A DNA stretch of 64,000 nt, taken from NCBI GenBank assembly GCA_020073605.1, contig JAIQEW010000021.1, positions 16,331 to 80,330 on the forward strand. The letters run 5' to 3'. Made by a program: the position numbers and the translations under genes. Below, piece after piece: positions 1 through 8,529 of the stretch. The notes below the pieces were generated by a model that was given only the letters and a program-made list of their open reading frames with translations, did no database searches and was not told the DNA's origin. The stretch comes from Terriglobia bacterium. GTDB taxonomy: Bacteria > Acidobacteriota > Terriglobia > Acidiferrales > UBA7541. Position 1 is the first letter of the stretch; each line of letters starts with the position of its first letter.

Positions 1-1
1 G

Positions 2-565
2 ACGGTTACGGACAGTGGTGGCGGCTCGATCTACGGCGGTTCTACAAGCAGGGCCCTTCTATCCAATCCAGTCAACTGCAGAGCCGACGGCGTCTGCCAG
101 TCGGGGACTTCGGTAGCTACCTCCGGCAGCACCACGCAGCGTGTGCTGAGTGGGTCTTGGATCAATACGGCTGCCTTTACCTCGTTCGCCACCATCCCTG
201 CTAACTCTCCGTACTGTATCGGTGGAGTCAATAATCCAACCGGCAGTCCCACCGCAACCTGCGGAGCAGGTCTGTTCTCCCCCAGTCCCTCTAACTACTT
301 CGTCGCTGGCACTGGTTGGGGCAACGCTCCGGTCGGTATCATAACCGGCCCAGGGCAATGGAACTGGGACCTCTCGCTCCAGAAGAACACCAAGATAACC
401 GAGTGGGGGACGCTGCAATTCCGGACGGAGTTCTACAACGTCTGGAATCACCCGCAGTTTAGTAATCCGGTTTCAACGTCGCTCACCGCTACGAACTTCG
501 GCCAAATCAATTCGACCTCGGTCACGCCGCGCGTGATTCAATTCGGCTTGAAGTTCCTTTTCTAG
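2..565 (+). CDS. TonB-dependent receptor (Oar-like), C-terminal fragment
   Basis: The reading frame is open from the window edge, so the gene begins upstream; about 187 C-terminal residues are present. The text is rich in Gly, Ser, Thr, Asn and aromatics in alternating beta-strand style, has an FRTEFYNVWNHPQF segment, and ends in IQFGLKFLF. An aromatic C-terminal residue is the usual outer-membrane barrel signature, and this ending is typical of the large carboxypeptidase-regulatory-domain/Oar-like receptors that are abundant in Acidobacteria. The expected role is an outer-membrane barrel for uptake of large substrates energised by TonB. The plug and N-terminal domain lie outside the window, so substrate cannot be guessed. 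A strong terminator follows. Confidence 0.8.
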   Translation, partial: TVTDSGGGSIYGGSTSRALLSNPVNCRADGVCQSGTSVATSGSTTQRVLSGSWINTAAFTSFATIPANSPYCIGGVNNPTGSPTATCGAGLFSPSPSNYFVAGTGWGNAPVGIITGPGQWNWDLSLQKNTKITEWGTLQFRTEFYNVWNHPQFSNPVSTSLTATNFGQINSTSVTPRVIQFGLKFLF

Positions 566-595
566 GCGCAACACAGATCGCAGTAGAGACAGCCA

Positions 596-640
596 AACCC
601 CGTCCCTCCCGAAAAATGGGAGGGGCGGGGTTCTCTTTTG
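596..640 (+). terminator. Rho-independent terminator after the receptor gene
   Basis: A 15-bp stem (596-610 with 618-632, one G-T wobble) closes a 7-base A-rich loop and runs into a T-rich tract at 631-639. It lies 30 bases after the receptor stop codon. Confidence 0.85.
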
Positions 641-814
641 TGCCTGTGTGTTCCAGCGTGAAACTTGAGGGGCCACGGGGTGACGCCCCTTAGGCGCACG
701 TGCTAAACTATAAGTGCGTTTGTTGCTCCAGAAACTCCTTCTTGGGAATACATCGGGGCTGCAAGAGTGCGCGTGCGGCCCTTTCCGTTTGGCCGCCGAG
801 CCACCGCAAAACTT

Positions 815-2650
815 ATGACGACGCCGATCCGCAATATCGCCATCATCGCCCATGTGGACCATGGCAAGACGACGCTCGTCGACGCCATGCTGCGCCAGAG
901 CGGCATCTTCCGCGAGAACCAGGAACTGGTCACGCGCGTGATGGACTCGAACGAGCTCGAGCGCGAGCGCGGCATCACGATTCTCGCGAAGAACACGGCG
1001 ATCACATATCGCGGCACGAAGATCAATATCGTGGACACGCCCGGCCACAGCGATTTCGGCGGCGAGGTGGAGCGCGCGCTCCGCATGGTGGACGGCGTGC
1101 TCGTGCTGGTGGATGCGAGCGAGGGCCCGCTGCCGCAGACGCGCTACGTCCTGCAAAAGGCGCTGGCCGCCAAGCTGCAACCGATCATGGTGCTCAACAA
1201 AATCGACCGGCCCGACGCGCGGCCGGCCGCTGTGCTCGACGAGATCTACGATCTCTTCATCGATCTCGACGCCACGGAAGACCAGCTCGATTTCCCGGTG
1301 ATCTATACGAACGCGAAGACCGGAGTGGCGCACCTCAAAATCGGCGATGATTCGACCACGCTCCTGCCGCTCTTCGAGCAAATCGTCACTTCCATTCCTC
1401 CGCCGGCGGGCGATCCCGACGGCGTGCTGCAAATCCAGGTGACAAACCTCGATTACAGCGATTTCCTGGGGCGCCTGGCCATTGCCCGCGTCTTCAACGG
1501 GACTCTCAAGCGCGGGACGGAAGTGGCGATCTCGAGACTCAACGGAACAATTCAGCCGACGAAAATCACGAAGCTCTTCACGTTTCGCGGCCTGGACCGG
1601 GACGAAGCCGAGGAAGTTGCCGCGGGCGACATCGTGGCCATCGCCGGAGTCGAAGGCATTCAGATCGGCGAAAGCATCACCGATCTCGCGAATCCCGCGC
1701 CGCTCGAGCCTCTGACGATTGACGAGCCGACGCTCGCGATGGTGTTTACGATCAATACGTCTCCGTTCGCGGGCCGCGAGGGCCAATTCGTCACGTCGCG
1801 GGACTTGCGCGCACGCCTCGAAAAAGAGCTGCTGACGAACGTCTCGCTGCGCGTGGAAGACACGGGAGCCACCGACGCATTTCGCGTGCTCGGCCGCGGC
1901 GAATTACAGCTCGCGATCCTGATCGAGACGATGCGCCGCGAAGGATACGAGCTGATGGTCGGCAAGCCTGAAATCGTGGTGCGCACCGAGAATGGCCGCC
2001 GCCTCGAGCCGCTTGAGCTGCTGGTGGTCGATTGCCCGGAATCCTTCATCGGGATCGTGATGGAATCGCTCGGCAGCCGCCGCGGCGAAATGAAGAAGAT
2101 GGTGAACCATCATTCCGGCCGGGTGCGCATGGAGTTCAGCATCCCCTCGCGCGGATTGATCGGGCTGCGCAGCCAGTTGCTCACGGACACGCGCGGCACC
2201 GCGCTCATCCACTCGCTGCTCGAAGGCTGGACCGAATATGCCGGCGACATGGCCATGCGCCTTACGGGAGCGCTCGTGTGCGATCGGCCGGGCGTCTCGG
2301 TTGCCTACGCGATCTGGGGCATCCAGGAACGCGGCGAGATGTTCATCGGGCCGGGCGTGGAAGTCTACGAGGGAATGATCGCCGGTGAAAATGCCCGCGA
2401 AGACGACATGAACGTAAACATCACGAAGGAAAAGAAGCAGACGAATATGCGGTCGTCTTCCGCCGACGAAGCCATTCGCCTGATCCCCCCGCGCGACATG
2501 ACGCTCGAAAAAGCCATCGAGTTCATCGCCGACGACGAATACGTGGAAGTCACTCCGAAATCGATCCGCCTGCGCAAAAAAGTCCTCGACGCAAAGAAGC
2601 GCCCCAAGCGGTGGCAGGAAATCCGCGCCAGCGCCGAAACCGCGTCCTGA
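815..2650 (+). CDS. typA: Ribosome-associated GTPase TypA/BipA
   Basis: Translational GTPase of the EF-G superfamily that binds the 70S ribosome and is needed for stress or cold growth and ribosome assembly in other bacteria. The ATG at 815 gives 611 residues, close to the usual ~607. The G1 motif is [10 protein letters not shown]3 is DTPGH and G4 is NKID, all in the first ~135 residues. EF-Tu domain II, EF-G III/V-like domains and the TypA-specific C-terminal domain follow. A GTG at 767 would add 16 residues with no family similarity, so 815 is preferred. It stands alone between a terminator and the padR promoter region. Confidence 0.96.
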   Translation: MTTPIRNIAIIAHVDHGKTTLVDAMLRQSGIFRENQELVTRVMDSNELERERGITILAKNTAITYRGTKINIVDTPGHSDFGGEVERALRMVDGVLVLVDASEGPLPQTRYVLQKALAAKLQPIMVLNKIDRPDARPAAVLDEIYDLFIDLDATEDQLDFPVIYTNAKTGVAHLKIGDDSTTLLPLFEQIVTSIPPPAGDPDGVLQIQVTNLDYSDFLGRLAIARVFNGTLKRGTEVAISRLNGTIQPTKITKLFTFRGLDRDEAEEVAAGDIVAIAGVEGIQIGESITDLANPAPLEPLTIDEPTLAMVFTINTSPFAGREGQFVTSRDLRARLEKELLTNVSLRVEDTGATDAFRVLGRGELQLAILIETMRREGYELMVGKPEIVVRTENGRRLEPLELLVVDCPESFIGIVMESLGSRRGEMKKMVNHHSGRVRMEFSIPSRGLIGLRSQLLTDTRGTALIHSLLEGWTEYAGDMAMRLTGALVCDRPGVSVAYAIWGIQERGEMFIGPGVEVYEGMIAGENAREDDMNVNITKEKKQTNMRSSSADEAIRLIPPRDMTLEKAIEFIADDEYVEVTPKSIRLRKKVLDAKKRPKRWQEIRASAETAS

Positions 2651-2694
2651 GCATTTCGTCTCCCAATTCCTCACCGCCAGAATCCTTCCAATGC

Positions 2695-2747
2695 CCTATT
2701 GCTTTCCCATAGGAGCTGTGGCAGTATCTCTATGGGTATCCAATAGG
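2695..2747. promoter_or_regulatory. Nested inverted repeats upstream of padR (candidate PadR operator)
   Basis: Two inverted repeats share one centre near base 2721. The outer pair is CCTATTG (2695-2701) with CAATAGG (2741-2747); the inner pair is CCCATAG (2706-2712) with CTATGGG (2730-2736). They end 13 bases before the padR start codon. PadR proteins usually autoregulate by binding dyads in their own promoter, so this is a good operator candidate for the whole permease operon. That role is inferred from position and symmetry. Confidence 0.55.
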
Positions 2748-2760
2748 AGATGACGCGCAA

Positions 2761-3108
2761 ATGGCAAACGACAAATCCGACGTCTGGCAAGGAACACTGG
2801 CGCTGATGGTGCTGAAGACGCTCGAAGCCATGGGCGAGTTGCACGGCTACGGCATCGCGCGCCGCATCGAGCAGACCAGCGGCGATCTTCTCTCCGTCAA
2901 TTACGGCACGCTCTACCCCGCTCTGCTGAAACTCGAGCAGGAAGGTTACATCTCGTCCGAGTGGGGCGTCTCGGACAATAACCGCAAGGCGAAGTTCTAC
3001 AAGCTCACCCGCGCGGGACGAAAGCAACTGGAAAAGGAAGCCCGCGAATGGGAGCAGACCACGGCGATCCTCGCGCGGTTCCTGGCGCCCGGAGAAGTGT
3101 CGCGATGA
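2761..3108 (+). CDS. PadR-family transcriptional regulator
   Basis: Winged-helix repressor of 115 residues. The N-terminal half has the PadR signature (LALMVLKTL...LHGYGIARRI) and the wing-helix LYPALLKLEQEGYI...; a short C-terminal helix provides dimerisation, as in PadR-s1 proteins. A GGAG ribosome site (2745-2748) precedes the ATG. Its TGA overlaps the ATG of the first permease (ATGA at 3105-3108), so the two are translationally coupled. In Acidobacteria PadR genes very often head ADOP permease runs. It probably controls this operon through the dyads at 2695-2747; the ligand is unknown. Confidence 0.93.
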   Translation: MANDKSDVWQGTLALMVLKTLEAMGELHGYGIARRIEQTSGDLLSVNYGTLYPALLKLEQEGYISSEWGVSDNNRKAKFYKLTRAGRKQLEKEAREWEQTTAILARFLAPGEVSR

Positions 3109-5771
3109 GTGCGATGCGAGCATGGTTTGTGCGATTGGGCGGGCTATTCGGCAAGGAGCGGCGTGACCGCGAGCTGGCCGAAGAGCTGGAGAGCCACCTC
3201 CAATTCCACATCGAGGATAATTTGCGCGCGGGGATGACGCCGGTGGAGGCGCGGCGTCAGGCCCTGATCAAACTTGGCGGGGTCGAGCAGACGAAAGAAA
3301 ACTACCGCGATCACCATGGCTTCCCGTGGCTGGAATCCCTGCTTCAGGACATCCGATTCGGCCTACGGACGCTTCGCAAGAATCCCGGCTTCGTCATCGT
3401 TGCGGTTCTCACCCTGGCCCTCGGCATTGGCGCAAATTCGACGATCTTCAGTTGGATCAATTCCACCGTCTTCAATCCCATTCCGGGAGTGAAACACGCC
3501 AATGAGTATGCCGTCCTCTCGACGCATGCCGAACGAGACCAAACCACTATTTCCTATCGTGACTACGTGGACCTGCGGGACCGCAACCAGACCTTTTCGA
3601 CCATCCTTGCGGCCGATCCCACGCCCTTAAGCATCAAGACCAAGGACAAGCCGGAGCGCGCATGGGGCCTTTGGGTGTCCGAGAATTACTTTGACGCTCT
3701 CGGCGTCCGGCCGATTCTTGGGCGAGGCTTTCTGCCAAGCGAAGACACGCAACCTGGCGGCGCGCTGGTTGCGGTGATCAGCTATCACTTTTGGCAAACG
3801 AACTTCGGCGGAGAGCAATCGGTACTCGGTCAGACGATAGAGATCAACCGTCACCCTTTTGAGATTGTCGGAGTGGCGCCGCGAGAATTTGTAGGCACTC
3901 AGACGGGCTTGAGCTATGACCTGTGGATTCCCGTGAAAATGATCGGGGCGCTGTACGGCGAAAGCCTGAACCCACTCGAGAAGCGCGATGAAAATTGGTT
4001 TGTGTGCACGGGCCGGCTCAGGCCAGGGGTTACCGTGGCACAAGCGCAGGCCGATTTGAACGTGCTCATGCGGCAAATCGTGGCGCAATTCCCGGACGAT
4101 CATCGGGGTGATTTCACCGTGACCGTCAGTCCGCTTTGGCGTGCGCCGTTTGGGGCGAATTTTCAGCTCCACACGATCCTATTCCTGCTGCTGGCCATCT
4201 CCGGAGTAGTGCTACTCCTCGCCTGCGCGAATGTGGCAAATCTGCTGTTGGTGCGGTCGTTCAGCCGCGCACACGAAATGGCGATCCGGCTCTCGCTTGG
4301 GGCGACGCGCTGGCGGCTGGTGCGCCAGTCGCTCGTCGAAAGCTTGATCCTATCGTCATTTGGCGGCGGCATCGCGATGCTTTTCACGTTGTGGACCGCC
4401 GGAACGCTGGGCACTTTTGTCCCTCCGACTGCAGAAGTTCCTCTTTCGATAACGGTGAGGGCGGATCGCACCGTTTTCGTTGCAACCTTTATCGTTTCGG
4501 TCTTCACCGCCATCATTTTCGGAATTTTGCCCGCACTGCGGTCCTCGCGGCAGCAGCCGGCGAGAGTTCTACAGGAAGGAACCCGCCGCGCGTCGGGTAG
4601 CACACGCAAAGCTCGTCTCTCGAGCGCGCTGGTCGTGGCGCAGTTCGCGATGTCGCTCCTTCTGTTGGTGTGCGCTGGCCTCTTCATCCGTAGTGCGCGC
4701 ATGGCGGAACAGTTCAATCCGGGTTTCAACCCACATCACGTTCTGCTCTATGAGTACATTTTCGCCGGGCTTGCCTATGACGAGAGGTCCGGCAATGAAT
4801 TCGATCGCCGTCTTTTCGACAAACTTCAAGAGATTGGCGGGGCTGAATCAGCGACGCTGTCCGACTTTGTTCCGCTTAGCTATCAAGTCCAGACACAATT
4901 GATCCAAGCGGAGGGGTACGTTCCACAGGCACACGAGTCAATGAACCTGACATTCGCGAACGTGGGGCCCGATTTCCTGCGGACGCTGCAGATTCCTCTT
5001 GTAGCCGGCCGCGAATTTACGGCTAGCGACAACGGCGATTCGCGGTTCGTTGCCATCGTGAACACGGCTTTCGCCAATCGCTATTGGCCTCACATGGACG
5101 CGGTCGGCAAACAGATTCGCACCAAGTGGCACTCCTTCACCGTAGTCGGCGTGGCCGAAAACATCGACTACGACACTCTTGGACAGAGATCGGACCCGTT
5201 CGTCTACCTTCCGCTCTTTCAGCAATTCAGCGGGAATGGCGCCATTCTTGTCCGAGTGCCGGGGGATCCCCTTGCGGCCGCGACCGCTGTGCAGGATGCC
5301 GTCCATTCGATCGACGCCGATTTGCCGCTTTTCAATCTCTCGACACTTGATTCGCGCATTGCTCTCCGCACAGCTACCCAGCGGATCGCTGGCGTCTTCG
5401 TTGGCGGACTCGGAGTCGTAGCGCTGCTGCTCGCCAGTATCGGAATCTATGGAGTCCTCGCCTACACCACACGGCAGCGCACGCAAGAGATCGGCGTTCG
5501 TATGGCGCTCGGCGCCCAACCGCGAAGCGTCTTGCTGCTGGTGCTGAGCCAGGGATTGAAGCTCGCAATACTCGGCTTAGCGGTCGGTCTTCTAGTGTCG
5601 CTGGTACTCACGCGGGCTTTGTCGACCGTGCTTTTCGGCGTCAGCCCGGCCGATCCACTCACATTCGTCGCGGTCGTCGGAGTCCTGGTCGCCGCTGTGC
5701 TGCTGGCCTGCTGGATACCCGCTCGCCGGGCCTCGCGCGTGGATCCGATGGTGGCGCTGCGGTATGAGTGA
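3105..5771 (+). CDS. ADOP-family (MacB/FtsX-like) duplicated permease 1
   Basis: Acidobacterial duplicated orphan permease, 888 residues from the ATG that overlaps padR. Residues ~1-80 form the ADOP-specific charged N-terminal domain (RRDRELAEELESHL, then LIKLGGVEQTKE). TM1 follows at ~97-118 (NPGFVIVAVLTLALGIGAN). A MacB-type periplasmic domain and an FtsX three-helix module come next, and the whole unit is repeated in the second half. The last ~125 residues are the second FtsX module, ending RRASRVDPMVALRYE. The protein has no ATPase domain. MacB-type permeases drive mechanical export of lipoproteins, peptides or drugs across the envelope. A dedicated ATPase and adaptor lie at the end of this operon. 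Confidence 0.93.
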   Translation: MSAMRAWFVRLGGLFGKERRDRELAEELESHLQFHIEDNLRAGMTPVEARRQALIKLGGVEQTKENYRDHHGFPWLESLLQDIRFGLRTLRKNPGFVIVAVLTLALGIGANSTIFSWINSTVFNPIPGVKHANEYAVLSTHAERDQTTISYRDYVDLRDRNQTFSTILAADPTPLSIKTKDKPERAWGLWVSENYFDALGVRPILGRGFLPSEDTQPGGALVAVISYHFWQTNFGGEQSVLGQTIEINRHPFEIVGVAPREFVGTQTGLSYDLWIPVKMIGALYGESLNPLEKRDENWFVCTGRLRPGVTVAQAQADLNVLMRQIVAQFPDDHRGDFTVTVSPLWRAPFGANFQLHTILFLLLAISGVVLLLACANVANLLLVRSFSRAHEMAIRLSLGATRWRLVRQSLVESLILSSFGGGIAMLFTLWTAGTLGTFVPPTAEVPLSITVRADRTVFVATFIVSVFTAIIFGILPALRSSRQQPARVLQEGTRRASGSTRKARLSSALVVAQFAMSLLLLVCAGLFIRSARMAEQFNPGFNPHHVLLYEYIFAGLAYDERSGNEFDRRLFDKLQEIGGAESATLSDFVPLSYQVQTQLIQAEGYVPQAHESMNLTFANVGPDFLRTLQIPLVAGREFTASDNGDSRFVAIVNTAFANRYWPHMDAVGKQIRTKWHSFTVVGVAENIDYDTLGQRSDPFVYLPLFQQFSGNGAILVRVPGDPLAAATAVQDAVHSIDADLPLFNLSTLDSRIALRTATQRIAGVFVGGLGVVALLLASIGIYGVLAYTTRQRTQEIGVRMALGAQPRSVLLLVLSQGLKLAILGLAVGLLVSLVLTRALSTVLFGVSPADPLTFVAVVGVLVAAVLLACWIPARRASRVDPMVALRYE

Positions 5772-5840
5772 GCGGAGAGGGAATATGCGAGCAATACGGG
5801 CGTGGTTCCTGCGCGTCGGCGGTTTGTTCGGCAAGCAGCG
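5764..5840 (+). repeat. 77-bp direct repeat, copy 1 (start of permease 2)
   Basis: Identical over 77 bases to 8453-8529. It covers the overlap with the previous stop codon, the ribosome site, the start codon and the first 18-19 codons. Similarity continues at lower identity for another ~150 bases. Confidence 0.9.
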
Positions 5841-8460
5841 ACGCGACCGCGAGCTTGCCGCGGAGCTTGAATGCCACCTGCAAATGCACATTAACGACAA
5901 CCTCCGCGCCGGGATGACGCCGGAAGAGGCGCGTCGCGATGCCCTTATCAAGCTCGGCGGCGTCGAACAGACGAAAGAAAGTGTTCGCGACCGCCGCGGA
6001 ATCCCGTGGCTCGAATCCCTGCTGCAAGATGTGCGCTTCGGTCTGCGCATGCTGCGCAAGAACCCCGGCTTCACCGCCGTCGCCGTCCTCACCCTCGCTC
6101 TCGGCATCGGCGCCAACACGGCGGTTTACAGCGTGATCGACGGCGCGCTGCTCAATCCAATTCCCTTTCCACAGCCGGACCGAATTGTGGACGTACACGC
6201 GAGATGGCCGCAATTCCAGAAGGCAATGCTTTCGTATCCAAACTTCCTCGACGTCCAGCGAGAGAACGCCACTTTTGAAGGCATCGCCTGCTGGCGTACC
6301 GAATCCTTCACACGAACCGGCCTGGGCGATCCCGAGCGCCTCCAGGGCAAGATGGTTTCTGCCAATTTCTTCTCCCTGCTGGGCATTCGCCCCCTCCTGG
6401 GACGCACGTTTCGTGCGGAGGAAGACCAACTCGGCGCCGCGCCCGTCGCGCTGATCGGCGAAGGCTTGTGGAAACGCCGGTTCGGAGCAGACCCCGAAAT
6501 CCCCGGCAAAAGCATCACGCTCGACGGCAAGGACTACACGGTCATCGGAGTCGTCCCGTCGGACGTTCATCTCTTACGGTTCCGGGGAAGTTTTTTCGAC
6601 GATGTGTTTCTTCCCGTGGGCCAGTGGGACAACCCTCTCTTGCGGGACCGCCGAAACAGTCTGGGCTTGCGCACCGTCGGACGCATCAAGGATGGCGTAA
6701 CTTTTCTTCAGGCCCAAGCGGAAATGGACCGGTTCGGGAAAAGCCTGGCTGCTGCGTATCCAGGCGTCAACGACGGATTATCCGTCTGGATTGAACCGCT
6801 CAAAGACGATCTCGTAGGCGACATTCGCCCGTCGCTGCTGATGCTTTGGGGAGCAGTCGGTTTCGTGTTGTTGATCGCCTGCGCAAACGTGGCGAATCTG
6901 CTGCTCGCGCGATCGAGCGGGCGAACGCAGGAATTCGCGATCCGCGCCGCGCTCGGCGCCGGTCGAGCCCGCATCGTGCGCCAACTACTGGTCGAGAGCA
7001 TTCTGCTCGTCCTGGCCGGAGGCGCCGTCGGAGTCGGGCTGGCAAGCTGGGGCACGCGGGGACTCCTGAGTATTCTTCCCTCGGCCTTGCCGGCGGTTGC
7101 CCGCGTAGGAATCAACTGGCGCGTTCTCTCATTCGCGCTGGGCGTCTCGGTACTGGCCGGCATTCTCTTTGGCTTGGTTCCGGCACTGAGGTTATCGAAG
7201 ACGAATCTCCAGGAGGCCCTGAGGGAAAGCGGTCGCGGAAACACCGGGGCGCACCATCGCATTCAGGGCGCGTTGGTCGCGGGGGAGCTCGGGCTCGCTC
7301 TCGTGCTTCTTATCGCAGCGGGCCTGCTGATTCGCAGCCTGGAAAAGGTGTGGGCCGTCAACCCTGGCTTTGACCCGGAGAACGTTCTGACGTTCAGCGT
7401 CAGCTTTTCGTCGGGAATCATGTCCAGTCCCGAAAGGGCGCACGCAGCACTGCATGGACTCGTTGACAGCGTAGCCGCGATACCCGGGGTGCAGGCCGCG
7501 AGCGTCGATCTCGGCGTGCTGCCTTTCGAAGGCGATAGCGAGGTGATCTTCTGGCCCGATGAAAAACCCAAGCCCGCGAAGATGAATGAACTACCCATAA
7601 CACTCACCTATTTCGTGGGGGCCGACTATTTTCAGGCCATGCGAATTCCGCTGATGCGCGGCCGCGCGTTCATGCCAACGGACGATCTCACGGCTCCGCC
7701 GGTGGTCGTTGTGGACGAGGACCTGGCGAACAGCATCTTCCCCGGCGAGGACCCCATCGGCAAACGGCTGCATTTTGGCACAGGCCCCAGCCAGGAGATC
7801 GTTGGAGTCGTCGGCCACGTAAGACAATGGGGTCTCGGCACCGATCCGAAGGGGGCAACGCACTACCAAACCTACTGGTCTTTTCAGCAGCTCGCCGGGC
7901 CGTTTCTGCCAATCGCAGCGAGCACAACGTACGTCGTCGTGCGCTCTGCAAGGTCGCCGGCGAGTCTGATAGACCCTATCCGCCGGGGAATTCATGCGAT
8001 TGACGGCAATGCTCCTCTGTACGACGTGCGAACGATGCGCGAAATCATGGCGGCATCTCTGGCCGAGAGGCGATTCTCAATGGTTCTGCTGGGGGTGTTT
8101 GCAACCATCGCGCTTTTGCTCGCGGCCATCGGCATCTACGGCGTCGTTTCCTACTTGGTGGCCCAGCGGACGCATGAAATCGGAATCCGGATGGCTTTGG
8201 GCGCCCGGCCAGGCGACGTTCTTCGCATGGTACTTAGCCGAGGAGGAAAAATGGCTCTGGTTGGCATCGCGTTGGGGCTCGCCGCGTCACTCGCTCTGAC
8301 CCGGCTGATGGCGACAATGCTGTTCGGCGTGAGCGCCACCGACCCAATTACGTTTGCCGGCGTGGTTGCGATTCTTCTCGGCGTCGTTTTGCTCGCGTGC
8401 TGGATTCCCGCGCGGCGGGCGATGCGCGTCGATCCCATGGTGGCTCTGCGTCATGAGTGA
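5785..8460 (+). CDS. ADOP-family duplicated permease 2
   Basis: Same architecture as permease 1: N-terminal RRDRELAAELECHL domain, TM1 in NPGFTAVAVLTLALGIGAN, periplasmic domain, FtsX module, then the repeat, ending RRAMRVDPMVALRHE. The ATG at 5785 (891 residues, MRAIRAWF...) is chosen because GGAGAGG sits 4-5 bases upstream. An alternative ATG at 5764 overlaps the stop of permease 1 and would add seven residues. The periplasmic domains differ strongly from those of the other copies while the N-terminal domain and TM1 are near-identical, suggesting different cargo or partners with shared coupling surfaces. Confidence 0.92.
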   Translation: MRAIRAWFLRVGGLFGKQRRDRELAAELECHLQMHINDNLRAGMTPEEARRDALIKLGGVEQTKESVRDRRGIPWLESLLQDVRFGLRMLRKNPGFTAVAVLTLALGIGANTAVYSVIDGALLNPIPFPQPDRIVDVHARWPQFQKAMLSYPNFLDVQRENATFEGIACWRTESFTRTGLGDPERLQGKMVSANFFSLLGIRPLLGRTFRAEEDQLGAAPVALIGEGLWKRRFGADPEIPGKSITLDGKDYTVIGVVPSDVHLLRFRGSFFDDVFLPVGQWDNPLLRDRRNSLGLRTVGRIKDGVTFLQAQAEMDRFGKSLAAAYPGVNDGLSVWIEPLKDDLVGDIRPSLLMLWGAVGFVLLIACANVANLLLARSSGRTQEFAIRAALGAGRARIVRQLLVESILLVLAGGAVGVGLASWGTRGLLSILPSALPAVARVGINWRVLSFALGVSVLAGILFGLVPALRLSKTNLQEALRESGRGNTGAHHRIQGALVAGELGLALVLLIAAGLLIRSLEKVWAVNPGFDPENVLTFSVSFSSGIMSSPERAHAALHGLVDSVAAIPGVQAASVDLGVLPFEGDSEVIFWPDEKPKPAKMNELPITLTYFVGADYFQAMRIPLMRGRAFMPTDDLTAPPVVVVDEDLANSIFPGEDPIGKRLHFGTGPSQEIVGVVGHVRQWGLGTDPKGATHYQTYWSFQQLAGPFLPIAASTTYVVVRSARSPASLIDPIRRGIHAIDGNAPLYDVRTMREIMAASLAERRFSMVLLGVFATIALLLAAIGIYGVVSYLVAQRTHEIGIRMALGARPGDVLRMVLSRGGKMALVGIALGLAASLALTRLMATMLFGVSATDPITFAGVVAILLGVVLLACWIPARRAMRVDPMVALRHE

Positions 8461-8529
8461 GCGGAGAGGGAATATGCGAGCAATACGGGCGTGGTTCCTG
8501 CGCGTCGGCGGTTTGTTCGGCAAGCAGCG
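8453..8529 (+). repeat. 77-bp direct repeat, copy 2 (start of permease 3)
   Basis: Second copy of the repeat at 5764-5840. It sits at the same point relative to its gene and is consistent with recent tandem duplication or gene conversion. Confidence 0.9.

Noticed and set aside
473..1786. 437-residue minus-strand ORF over typA
   Set aside because: It is the antisense shadow of a GC-rich gene; the composition is His/Arg/Asp-rich and typA is unmistakable on the other strand.
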